From the NCBI RefSeq assembly GCF_910592395.1, contig NC_088321.1:10356001-10420000 (forward strand): DNA of 64,000 bases, read 5' to 3'. The notes under the pieces were generated by a model. It searched no databases. It saw only the letters and a list, made by a program, of their open reading frames with translations, and was not told the DNA's origin. A program made the position numbers and the translations under genes. The DNA comes from Lineus longissimus. Lineage: Eukaryota; Nemertea; Pilidiophora; Heteronemertea; Lineidae. Position 1 is the stretch's first letter; the number at the start of each line of letters is the position of its first letter. Shown one piece after another: positions 12,371-22,075 of the stretch.

Positions 12371-13438
12371 GTGACAAGCTCCGTGTTTGATCCAATCGGC
12401 TTCCTTTCACCGTTCATTCTGAAAGCCAAGCTGATTTTGCAGGACTTGTGTCGTCTCAAGATAGGATGGGATGACGACATTCCCGAGGAGCACTTGTCTA
12501 AGTGGCAGAGATGGTTGTCTGATCTACCGAAAGTCTTGAACTTCAAGACAGATAGATGTGTCAAGCCGAAAGACTTTGACAACATTGTCTCTTCCCAGTT
12601 GGTCCACTTTAGCGACAGTAGCGAGGTTGGATACGGGGTGATGTCGTACCTCAGGTTGGTGAATGGCGACGGAAGGATTCACTGCTGCTTGCTGCTCATC
12701 AAGTATCGTGTTGCGCCGCTCAATCAGATAACGATGCCTAGGATGGAGTTAGCAGCCGCCACTGTCGCCGTTCGCGTGGATAGGATGCTTAGGAAGGAGA
12801 TAGATCTGACAGTAGACCGGTCGATCTTCTTTACGGACAGTACTTCTGTCATAAAGTACATCAGGAACCGAGGAACCCGGTTCAAGACATTTGTAGCCAA
12901 TCGACTGGCGATTATCCATGACGGATCCGATGCTTCGCAGTGGTGTTACATAGACACCAAGAGTAACACAGCAGACCATGCCTCGCGAGGTCTGTGGGCA
13001 GAGGACTTCTTGAACTGTATTACTTGGTCTAATGGTCCGGAGTTCCTCTGGAAGCCGATGGAGGAGTGGCCGACTTACCCCAGTGTCATAGCTAACCTTG
13101 TCGGAGCAAGCAATGACGACATTGAGATCAAGAGCGCTGCAGTACGTGTGGGTAAGCCAGTTGCGACAGAGGAAACGGGTTCTGAGACTGTCGATAAACT
13201 GATTGGTTACTACTCGTCTTGGTATAGGCTGAAACGAAGAGTTGCACATATACTAAGAGTCGCAGTCGCAGTCAACTACGTAAGCTGGCCATTGATGGTG
13301 AAGGAGATGGTGTGCGTTGTGGGCCGCTTACCGTTGAGGACTTTAGGAGAGCGGAGAAAGCCATTCTGGTGTTCTCCCAGCGTGACGCATTTGCCAACGA
13401 GGTCAAATGTCTTAGTGGTGAACCAGGTACTCGAGTGA
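12371..13438 (+). pseudogene. BEL RT connection and RNase H
   Basis: Begins with the BEL phrase SVFDPIGFLSPFILKAKLIL, then the RNase H-like core: HFSDSSEVGYG, MPRMELAAATVA, FFTDSTSVIKYI and SNTADHASRGL. These supply the usual acidic residues. The last part drifts into the integrase leader but is in the wrong frame after about 13,230. In an intact element this domain removes the RNA template during cDNA synthesis. Confidence 0.82.
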
Positions 13439-13472
13439 AGATTCCAGTACGCTGTATCAGCTCAATCCAGTC

Positions 13473-13711
13473 ATGGAGGATGGTGTCGTAAAGGTTGGAG
13501 GACGGTTGAGCAATGCAGCTATGCCAGGGAAAGCAAAGTATCCAGTGATCCTACCAAAGAACAGTCTCGTTTCTCGATTGATACTCGAGGATATCCATAG
13601 GAACTTGATGCATAGTGGTAGAAACCATATGATCGCTAAGCTTAGGCAGAGGTATTGGATCTTTAACGCCAACTCCGCCACTAGAAAGGTGATCGCAGCC
13701 TGTGTTACTTG
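13473..13711 (+). pseudogene. BEL integrase N-terminal zinc-binding part
   Basis: Encodes GGRLSNAAMPGKAKYPVILP and the H2C2-type finger region (HRNLMHSGRNHMIAKLRQRY to VIAACVTC). It is cut at 13,711/13,712 by the left LTR of the nested Gypsy element. The catalytic core that should follow is not found on either side of the Gypsy insertion, except for the glutamate-bearing end at 20.33 kb. Confidence 0.8.
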
Positions 13712-13980
13712 TGTTGCGCTATTACCGTTGCGACGCGGCCGACTTAAGAGAAACAAGAGAGAAACAACGCATATTGTTCGGATATCAGTTTATATATACT
13801 AGCCGTCTATGTTAAATATGTACATGCAATACAGCGTCGGAATCCAAGCGTTGACTCCCAGCTATGGTCTGGGACCGGTGCATTGGATCCGGGTAATATA
13901 TTTACAAAACACGTTTAAACATGCATTAAAGGTAAAACTGGTCATTTCTTATATCCTACAATTCCGGCTTACCTTGCCGC
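13712..13980 (-). repeat. Gypsy 3' LTR (left copy; inner end uncertain)
   Basis: Starts TGTTGCGCTATTACC and matches 20,064-20,331 with few changes. The match ends at ACCTTGCC. Because the right copy may be truncated, the true LTR may extend beyond 13,980; no clear CA end with an adjacent pyrimidine tract was found. Confidence 0.75.
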
Positions 13981-14389
13981 TCGATGGAGATGCGTTTACT
14001 TGCGTTTTTGGATTAAAATGGCGAAGATAAATGAAAGAAATAGAATTCGGCCGATGTTCTTGCTTCGGATTATTCTTGAGAGTCGCCCCGAAGCGTTGTG
14101 TGTTTCAGGTTTTATATTTCGCGCCACACAAGATATCGCTACGCCAAACCCAATCCAGTGTCGCAATTTGTCAACCCCACAAAATCCACGTGCTCAACAA
14201 AGAAGAAACGCCCCCTAGTAACTACGGTTGCAGACGAACAGGCTTACGAGGTCCCAAAAACTAATAAGGACAACTTATTGCATGGAAACCAGATTAAATA
14301 TCAGTCACACGGAATAAATAAAAGTGACTGGAATCGCGGTTAAACGCACAACTACGGTTATTAACCGAATTATTATAAATTGACCAAGA

Positions 14390-14640
14390 TTCTTTTCTAT
14401 AAAACTAAGTTTATTACCACTGGATGAAAAACTTATATTTTAGGGAATAAAACCAAGTTTATTTGTTAAGCTTGACATTTGTGGATAGAAACAAGGTTTA
14501 TTAGGTAAAAAACTTGGTTTTATTAAAGAAACTCGTTTTTTAAGGAAAAAAACGAGGTTGTTTTATAAAAAAACAAACTATATTTTTTTTCCAAATAAAC
14601 TGAGTTTATTAGGTAAAAAACAGGTTTTTCGAATAAATCT
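14390..14640. repeat. AT-rich array of AAAC...GTTT hairpin units
   Basis: Variants such as AAACTAAGTTTATTA, AAACCAAGTTTATTT, AAACAAGGTTTATTA and AAACTTGGTTTTATTA recur about every 20-35 bp through this stretch, close to the 3' LTR of the Gypsy element. Each core is a small inverted repeat (AAAC..GTTT). The units are too diverged for a recent microsatellite. Confidence 0.5.
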
Positions 14641-14934
14641 AGGTTTTTTTAATTACTGGACGCTCTGCTTGCATACATGTATGACTACTATGATACCGTA
14701 ACTGTATCAAACTAGGGGTACACCGTTCGTAATCTACTTGGGTCCAGTTGAATAGAAATGCACTAATACACAATGCCGTAGTGCAGTTATTATGAATACG
14801 AATTAGTTGAGAATTAGTACTCATAGTATTTGTATAGGCAATGCTGAAAATTATATTCACTGTATTTACGCAATTGAAAGTACAAGTATTAAAATTCAAA
14901 AATGTTAACGAACGGCGTAAGATGACCAAATCAT

Positions 14935-15158
14935 TTAAAATTCGTCCTTCTCCGACATCAATTTTGTGGGGGCTGGACGACCGGACTTTCTCCATTTCCT
15001 CCATTCCTTCGTTCTGGAATTCATCGCCGATGTAAGATTCTCAATGGCCGTGGTGTTGCAGATGATCTTTGCTTTCATAAAGGACATTGTCCCTAAGGCT
15101 TCGACGACTGCCGCCGTAAACGCAGTGTTTCCTTCGTGGCGGAGTTGATAGCGTTCGT
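14935..15158 (-). other. Open frame, possible second exon of Gypsy accessory gene
   Basis: On the minus strand a 73-codon frame follows a plausible acceptor (TCTAGTACAG) and ends at TAA 14,935-14,937. It reads like protein: HEGNTAFTAAVVEALGTMSF, then a basic tail with RTKEWRKWRKSGR. It lies just downstream of the C2H2 ORF within the Gypsy element. No donor in the C2H2 ORF gives an unambiguous phase match, so the link is only suggested. It resembles no family I recognise. Confidence 0.35.
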
Positions 15159-15451
15159 CTGTACTAGAATGTCTCTAGTATACACAATAAACATATGATA
15201 GATAAATGCACAGCTGACGGTATAAGGTTAGATATCAGGACTAGGCCTATATCTGTTATATAATAATCAAGGTTGTTTATGAAACTAGGCCTATGGACTA
15301 TGGCCGTGATACCGTCAGGTGTTCGCAATGTGATTTGATATCGACAGTTTTGGAATTAGCTGCCGTCGGGGGAACGCCTCGTCGGAAAGGCTCCAGCTGA
15401 ACCACTACAAATTTTGTATCAACCGGGGACTCCCTTCTGCAAATAAACCTG

Positions 15452-16255
15452 TTACATCTCTATTCTTTGTTGCACTCGTCGTACAGCTCCACGAATTGCT
15501 CCCCAGTCATCTTCTATCGGTGGCTGGTGAGAGCAAGAACCCCTACGGGCGGGGCGGTCTCTACTTCCCGTACACGTCAACTCACACAGGATCGCCTGAT
15601 GGTTTCTACTCAGCAGAGATTTACTCACATCATCTACCGTTGCTTTAGCTGGGATTGGCCAAACTGGACCGGCTGTTGGTATTGGTACGGCGCATGTGAC
15701 ATGGTCGGTTTCATCATGGACATAACCCAAATCTATGGATTCATCATCCACGTCGTTGGCTACCTCAACCATCACCTTGGCCCTTTTTGCCTTTGGTTCA
15801 TTCACGCTTGGCTCGCCAATGAATACTGCGTCGTCCTCTGGCAGGTCATCAGCAGCAGGGAAGTTGTTATGATTATCTGGTATTGGTACCTCCGTCAGCT
15901 CTCCAACCATACTGGTCTCCGCGTCCCTTGACCAATCAACATGGCTTCCTGACATGTACAGTGGCACAGCTGATGCCGGTAGCTTGTGCACCCTACGCAG
16001 GTGAGTTTCAGCAGCCCATTTTGATTTTAATTTAACAATATTATTCGTACACATCGTGCATTGAAAAGGAATTTCTGATGGTGAAAGGTGAAATCTAACG
16101 ATGTGGTTTATCACGTCGGCTCTATTAACGTATATCTTCAGGCAGTACAGGCATTGGTGAGACATCTGTAACGACCCAGAAAAACAAAGATCCTTAGTTA
16201 CAAGTATGAAATTCCAGGCAGTAAGTGGGTGATGAATCTCAACCCCCATCTGCAT
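15452..16255 (-). CDS. C2H2 zinc-finger ORF inside the Gypsy element
   Basis: Open frame of 267 codons; the likeliest start is the internal ATG at 16,165 (MSHQCLYC). Two C2H2 fingers lie at the N-terminus: C-x2-C-x12-H-x4-H (HQCLYCLKIYVNRADVINH region) and a longer C-x2-C-x15-H-x4-H. An acidic, low-complexity linker (DDLPEDDAVF, DVDDESIDL) and a Lys/Arg patch KAKRAKV that could be nuclear-localising follow. It sits downstream of integrase and upstream of the 3' LTR in the same orientation as pol, where canonical Gypsy elements have nothing or env. There is no signal peptide or membrane segment, so it is not env-like. Function is unknown; a captured host gene or an accessory regulator are both possible. 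Confidence 0.6.
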   Translation of the reverse strand: MQMGVEIHHPLTAWNFILVTKDLCFSGSLQMSHQCLYCLKIYVNRADVINHIVRFHLSPSEIPFQCTMCTNNIVKLKSKWAAETHLRRVHKLPASAVPLYMSGSHVDWSRDAETSMVGELTEVPIPDNHNNFPAADDLPEDDAVFIGEPSVNEPKAKRAKVMVEVANDVDDESIDLGYVHDETDHVTCAVPIPTAGPVWPIPAKATVDDVSKSLLSRNHQAILCELTCTGSRDRPARRGSCSHQPPIEDDWGAIRGAVRRVQQRIEM

Positions 16256-16526
16256 GGATCGTCATCTTGGTCAAAATTAAAGTTTACGTTTTCTAAGGGC
16301 AGTTTTCGCCCATGATAAAACCTTATCTCCTTGGTACCGTTTGAATCTATTGTGGTGGACAACCTTCTGTTTCCCTTCAGAATTTAGTTGAACCCTGAAG
16401 TCCACTGAGCTTCCCTAAGGGCTCTCGTAGGTGTATCTTAGTTTTGGAGCTATATGAAGTTGTGTCAAGTCAGATAGAATCCAAACTAGATCACCCTTTT
16501 GATATTTCACTAGAGATGATTTGGCG

Positions 16527-17945
16527 TCATAACACTGTTTCTGTCTGGAGATGGTCACGGTTTACCTGATGAGCCTTCTGAAGACAGTCTCTAAGATGGG
16601 TTACATAATCCCCATAACTACTAAATTCTTCATTAAGTGGGTGCTTGCCAGTGCCGAACATGACTTCAACCGGTAAGCGCACCTCTCTGCCAAGCATTAG
16701 CAAGTTAGGGGTCATACCGGTGGCTTCATGTGGGGTGGCCCGATAGGCCGCAGCTAAGCATCCCTAATTAAGGTCCAAGTCTCTCTGCTGTCCCCTCAGA
16801 TATGTTTCAATCATTCGAATGAGTGTACTGTTAAATCTTTCAGTTTGTCCATTACAGATCGGGTGCCCAGGAGAAGTTCTGGTCTTTCTTATTTCTAGTC
16901 AACGAAAAAGTTCTTTGAAGAGATTGCTTTCATAGCTGCGACCCTGGTCACTATGCAGATCCAGGGGGCACCCTAATCTAGCAATAACCTCATTGAGTAT
17001 TACTCGAGCACAGGTTTCTGCTGTTTGATTTGGTACCGCAAAGACTTCAGTCCACTTTGTAAAGTGATCACTAACAACTAGTACATATTTATTTCCTCTC
17101 TCTGTTTCAGGGAGGGGACCCAAAATGTCTGTTGACAAGCGATCAAGAGGGGCACCCACTGTCATAGTCCCAAGGGGTGCTTTAGGTTTCTTGCTCGAAG
17201 GTTTAACACTGGAACATGTATTACATCGCATGATCCAAGAGTTAACATCATCGCTCAACCCAAACCAATAAAAACTACGCAAAACCTTCTTTGTTGTTTT
17301 CTTCCTCCAAAGGTGTCCCGACAAGAGTACATCGTTGCTCTGGTGGAGAACCTCTGTCCGCATTGATCTGGGAACAATCAACTGCAGATATGGCTCGGGA
17401 TTGTCCTTCTTCCAAAACTTTCGGAATAACGCTCCATTCTGGATAACAAGTGCTGTCCACAGATTCCAATAGGGCCTGGTGGCTGGACTAGAGGAGCAGA
17501 CCATGTTTCCAAAATGACGCTTTCCCTCCTCAACCCACTGCAAGACGGGAGCAATGTCTATGTCCTTCTTCTGCATGTTTCGTAGTCTAGAAAAGTCGTA
17601 CGGAAGTGCCCAGGAGACAAAGAAGTTGGAAGCCCCTTGCCCAGTGGACATCCGTCTCAAGACCTGTTGTGGCTCATACCAAGAGCTTTGCATATCTATG
17701 GCTCTTTTTTCACATTTCTTACAAGGACCACAGCTCAGGGTGTTCTCAACATCAGGACATTGACACCTGCTGAGACTGTCGGCATTTTGATGTTTGCTAC
17801 CCTTACGACACTCGATAGAAAAATCGTACTGTGATAGAATCTCTATCCATCTGGCAATTATAGCTTTGGGTTCTTTCATGCTAAACAGATACCTCAGAGC
17901 CTGATGGTCCGTTCGCACCAGGAAATGGCGACCCAAGAGATACAC
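16527..17945 (-). pseudogene. Gypsy RNase H end and integrase
   Basis: From 17,945 the frame holds the RNase H tail (FLVRTDHQALRYLF, QNADSLSR), a Cys-rich linker, the integrase H2C2 zinc finger (HLWRKKTTKKV to CNTC), the core with DRLSTDILGPLPETERGNKY and LDLHSDQGRSYES carrying the first two catalytic aspartates, and a stop at about 16,899. The C-terminal part (TPNLLMLGREVRLPVEVMFG) is open at 16,527-16,715 in the same frame, so stop codon(s) in 16,716-16,898 interrupt the enzyme. Confidence 0.85.
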
Positions 17946-17955
17946 CTTGTAGTAT

Positions 17956-19617
17956 TCAACAAAATACTTTACTACCCACCGAGAGCTTCTGGCAACAGTA
18001 ATTTTGTTCAGCTTTGTTCATTGTTCTACTTCCATAAGCGATTACCCGTTCTTCCCCGTCTTGTACCTGTGACAACACTGCCCCTATGGTGGAACCACTG
18101 GCATCCGTATCCAGTACAAATTCACCGTTAGGCATAAGGTACGCCATTACTGGCGGGCTGGTTCGGACAGTTTTCAAGTGTTCAAAAGCCTGTGTACATT
18201 CTTCTGTCCATTGGAAATGAACATTTTTCTTTGTCAATGCTACAAGAGGTTGTACTGTCTCAGAGTAATTCTTGATGAACCTACGGTAGTAACTTCCATG
18301 CAAGGCCAATTTGCTAACTTAGCTACGTTGTCCGGGTTTGGTTGTAAACCTTCAGCATTAACTATGTGGCCAAGAAAATTTACTTTATCCTTGATCAGAC
18401 AGCACTTCCTAGGTTTTAACTTTAGACCCGAAACCCTAATTCTCTGAAAGACTTCTTCTAGTCTCTCTAAGTGTGTGTCAAAATCTGGTGCATGGATTAT
18501 GACGTCATCAAGATATATAACGCAGGTCGTCCACTGGAGGCCGTTAAGCACGCACTCCATCAATGTCTGGAAGGTTGCCGGGGCATTCGATAAACCAAAC
18601 GGCATCACGGTATACTCAAAAAGACCATACTTTAAACAGAAAGCTGTCTTAGATATGTCTGATTTCCTAACGGGGACCTGGTTATACGCGCTGGTGACGT
18701 CGATAGTAGAGAATACCCCAGATCCCGCCAACGAGTCGAAACAACTCTGTGCTGATGGCAGAGGAAATGAGTCTTTACCTGTGACAGAATTGACGTAACG
18801 AAAATCAACACAAGTTCTCGTCGACCCATCTTTCTTACGAACAAGAACCAATGGACTAGCCCATGGTGATGTTGACGGCCTGGCTATCCCTTGATATCTC
18901 ATTTTATCGATGCACTTTTTCTCTTCTTCCTCAAAAGCTAGTGCAGCCCTACGTGGAGGGTGCTTCTTAGGCCTGCTATCACCTGTTTCTATGCAATGTT
19001 CTACAAAGTGGGTTAGGCCTAGGTCATCATCATTTTTTTTAAAAAGATGTCCTGATATTCGTGCAATAATTTGGCTACTTTTGCCCTTTCTCTGCGATTG
19101 CGCCCTCTAACAGCGTCCTCAAATAGGCCTACTAAGTGTGGTGAAACTTGCTTAAGCTCCTGAATTGCTCCGGAAGATTGTGAGACAGTACAAGCCCGGT
19201 CAGAACGTTGAAGGGGTTTTCCCTGAACCACTAATCTTCGGGCATAATCAAAATTGTCAACTATTCTGGGTTTTCTTCCTGCAGCACAGTGCGGAGGATT
19301 TCCCTAATTTCTTCAGCTTCTCCTACAGTCATATCTTGCTTAATTGATTTGTCTTCCATAAAAGGATTAATGATTCTTAGTCTCACCGTAACATTATCTA
19401 CACTGTTCACCACACACTTGGCAGTTACAAGCCCAGTCCTTTCTGAAAAGAAGGGGCATGTCTCTACCAAGAGTGCAGAACTAAAGTTTGAGTCATCTTT
19501 TGACTCCCTACTCCCTTCAACAAACGCATCTATAATAACTTCGCTCACCCCTAGAACAACAAAGTGGTCCGCAGAGAACAATCTTCGTGTACCAAGTGGA
19601 ACCCCTATTTGTTCCAA
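17956..19617 (-). pseudogene. Gypsy reverse transcriptase and RNase H start
   Basis: The upstream pol leader is at 19,261-19,617 and 19,019-19,231 in different frames. The RT core is at 18,240-18,902 with ASPLVLVRKKDGSTRTCVDF, FSTIDVTSAYNQVPV, the catalytic VIYLDDVI (YLDD at 18,504-18,515) and NFLGHIV. The thumb and RNase H start are at 17,956-18,309 (SYYRRFIKNYSETVQPL, FVLDTDASGSTIGAVLSQ). At least four frameshifts separate the pieces. Confidence 0.87.
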
Positions 19618-19682
19618 AGGAATGACGAAATCACCAAGAGTAATGAGTTTGTTTTCACTTAAAAGAAGATCGGCGGGGCCGG

Positions 19683-19943
19683 CCGAGCCTTGCTATAATA
19701 TGTCTGCGCCTAAAAGTATTTCGTCTTCAATGTCAGCAATGAGGAGGGATTTTTCTAGTTTCAAGGGAAACCCCTCTAGGAGCACCGCTGACCAAGGTCA
19801 GAATCAAACTCTTTCAATAATTCTAAATCTGTGGGTTCTTGATCACCCGCAATGTTTTGTAATTGTTTACTATTCGGCATATTCAAATCTGAATCGTCAC
19901 AATTTTGCGTGGTTAATTTGTTGTTTCTACGGCCTCTTGCCAT
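19683..19943 (-). pseudogene. Gypsy gag start fused to protease end
   Basis: A frame starting at 19,943 (MARGRRNNKL) is lost by 19,776. A second frame shows the end of a retropepsin-like domain (LLEGFPLKLEKSLLIADIED, then ILLGADIL) followed by an in-frame TAG near 19,693. Gag proper and the DSG/DTG active site are missing, so a large internal deletion joined the two. Confidence 0.6.
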
Positions 19944-20041
19944 GCTATTATAAGACACGTTCGATCACAGGATGTTTACGGTGAAGAGAAAAATGCATTG
20001 AGAAATAATTCACTGAAGCGCCTTCAACAACAATATAAACA

Positions 20042-20059
20042 TCCCACTTCTGACACCAA
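20042..20059 (-). other. Gypsy primer binding site for tRNA-Leu
   Basis: The plus strand reads ATCCCACTTCTGACACCA, matching the 3' end of animal tRNA-Leu plus CCA. On the element's strand it is TGGTGTCAGAAGTGGGAT, four bases inside the LTR that begins at 20,064. This fixes both element orientation and LTR edge. Confidence 0.82.
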
Positions 20060-20063
20060 AAAT

Positions 20064-20331
20064 GTTGCGCTGTTGCCGTTGCGACGCGGCCGACTTAAGA
20101 GAAACAAGAGAGAAACAACGCATATTGTTCGGATATCAGTTTATATATACTAGCCGTCTGTGTTAAATATGTACATGCAATACAGCGTCGGAATCCAAAC
20201 GTTGACTCCAAGCTATGGTCTGGGACCGGTGCATTGGATCCGGGTAATATATTTACAAAATACGTTTAAACATGCATTAAAGGTAAAACTGGTCATTTCT
20301 TATATCCTACAATTCCGGCTTACCTTGCCAA
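20064..20331 (-). repeat. Gypsy 5' LTR (right copy), probably truncated
   Basis: Begins TGTTGCGCTGTTGCC and is nearly identical to the left LTR. It then runs without an obvious terminal CA or target repeat into BEL integrase sequence at about 20,332-20,340. Confidence 0.75.
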
Positions 20332-20990
20332 GTGCCAAATGCCAAGTTAGCGTTTCGCAGTATCGATCAAGAGAGGATCCAGCAGATGTTGGCCAAGCGA
20401 GGCATTGATTGGGAGTTCAGCACCCCTTCCGCTCCACACCAAGGGGGTGTTTGGGAACGTCAATTTCCAACCGTAAAGAGGAAACTGAAAGTCGTGTTGA
20501 AGGAGCAGCGCTTGAACGACGAGGGCCTGTGCACGTTGCTTTGTGAGGTCGAGGCTGTGGTTAACGATAGACCACTCACTGGAGCATCTGACGACCCCAA
20601 CGATTTGGACGTTCTTACTCCAAATCACCTGTTGCTGCTCAAGAAGCAACCGTTCATGCCGGTGGAAACATTTGATAGAGACGACGTATACGCTAGGCGC
20701 AGATGGAGACAAGTGCAGTTTCTTGTGGACTTGTTTTGGAAAAGATGGCTTCAGGGATATCTCCCAGGCCTGCTCCCAGGAGGAACATTGTTCCCGGTGA
20801 CATTTGTTTGATTGTTGATCAGAATTTTCCAAGAGGAGCCTGGCAGTTAGCCAAGGTGGTGGAGACTTACCCGGACAAGAGAGGATACGTCAGACGAGTA
20901 AAGTTGCAGACAGCAACTCGATCGATTCTGGAGCGGCCAGTGCACAAGCTGTGCCTTCTGTTGGAGATGGACTGTCCACCGAGAGACTAG
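20332..20990 (+). pseudogene. BEL integrase catalytic end and C-terminal domain
   Basis: Resumes after the nested Gypsy at SIDQERIQQMLAKRGIDWEF, then APHQGGVWER with the third catalytic residue (Glu) of the DDE core, VVNDRPLTGASDDPNDLDVL and LTPNHLLLLK. A frameshift near 20,710-20,800 leads to the DUF5641-like tail (VDQNFPRGAWQLAKVVETYP, RSILERPVHKLCLL). The first two catalytic aspartates lie in the roughly 150 codons deleted at the junction. Confidence 0.85.
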
Positions 20991-21306
20991 GTCACTACAA
21001 CATACACGTTGTTGTGAATCGTGCGCTTCTTCAATGTTGAGGAAACATTGATGAACACTTTGCTACTGCCAGTAATGGACAGTTTTTGTGGTGTTGAACT
21101 TTTGTTGTGTCAGATGCTGGAGAGTTTAGCTTCTTGGCACTAACGCTGGATTATTATTGACATTGAACTGGATTAGCTCGCGTTTCGTTTGCGTTATATC
21201 ATCGTTTTTTGTCTTTGACTTGTAATTTTGTGTGCTGGCCTTCTATTTTGTTGTTGTATTGTAATTGAGTCGTGTTTAGGGTACTTAGTCAATTAGGGGC
21301 GGGGCG

Positions 21307-22075
21307 TGTGAAGGCCATTTTTCAATGTTTACATGTTTCAAATTTGCCGCCTTAAACTTTTAAGTTATGTAAGTTATTTGGGTCTTCCCTACTTCTAAAA
21401 AGGGTGGTTATTTCCAAGATGGTGGATAGGGCCAATGTGGTTTTCCCTATCTTTTTGTAATTTACTGATATCTCAAACATCTTTGGCCAAAGTGGCCCAG
21501 TTCGTTAGTTTTGTGTTCTGTGGAGTCATGGTCAGGCTCTAGGTCGTTAAACATTCTGTAAGTTATATTGTTTTCTATGTGCTTTACATGCATTGATGTA
21601 CTGTGTCATGTGTGTGGGGGGTGTATTGAAGTAGTTCTTCCTATTTATGTTACAAGACCTTTGTTTTACACCTGTTCTAGTCCGTTTAAATCATGTTTGG
21701 GTTGTATGTGGGTCACGTGATTATGCAATCTTTGGGGAACCTGTTGTGTTAGTTTGAGTACAGTTGTTGGCATTGGGCCAATTGTTATGTAATATAGGTA
21801 ACTCTGTGTCTCTATGAGCATTGGGCTCCAGTATTGGTTCTTTCAATTATAAATGGTAATTACGTGGTGTGTATTTAACTTTGGCACTGGGCCAGGGGAC
21901 AGTTATTGAGGTCATCGTTGTTGTTGTCATTGCTTGAATGTGTTTCTTCCTTTGTTTACTTTCTGAATTGTCACTTATTTGTTTTTCTACTTTTTTCAGT
22001 AAACCGTATCAATAGAACCTGGACTTGTTGTTCATTCTTTGGTGCGCGTTTGAGGCAGACCCCATGGCTCCCACA
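21307..22075 (+). repeat. BEL 3' LTR (full length)
   Basis: A 769-bp copy beginning TGTGAAGGCC and ending CTCCCACA, directly followed by the target duplication AGCAC. It contains the roughly 214-bp block missing from the 5' LTR. Confidence 0.9.

Larger units (their letters stand above)
13712..20331 (-). mobile_element. Ty3/Gypsy element nested in the BEL integrase
   Basis: About 265 bp of direct repeat (13,712-13,980 and 20,064-20,331), both starting TGTTGCGCT, bracket minus-strand Gypsy coding sequence. The order is primer site for tRNA-Leu, short gag/protease relic, RT (YLDD), RNase H, integrase and a C2H2 zinc-finger ORF. The integrase phrase MTPNLLMLGREVRLP is typical of the Mag/SURL-like branch. 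Gag is almost absent. The right LTR runs directly into BEL integrase sequence missing about 150 codons, so a deletion probably removed the right LTR end, the target duplication and part of BEL. Several frameshifts mean it is dead. Confidence 0.88.
8896..22075 (+). mobile_element. BEL/Pao LTR retrotransposon in intron 1 of copy A
   Basis: The element starts with TGTGAAGGCC and ends with GGCTCCCACA. It is flanked by a perfect 5-bp target duplication AGCAC (8,891-8,895 and 22,076-22,080). Copy D at about 47,918 and copy B at about 29,102 keep the uninterrupted site (AGCACCAATATC or a variant). Inside are a gag with CCHC knuckle, an aspartic protease (DTGS), an RT, an RNase H and an integrase in BEL order, ending with a DUF5641-like C-terminus. 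A purine tract (AGGGGCGGGGCG, 21,295-21,306) abuts the 3' LTR. The length is 13.2 kb only because a Gypsy element is nested at 13,712-20,331; the BEL itself is about 6.6 kb. Frameshifts and an RT active-site change make it non-autonomous now. Confidence 0.93.
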
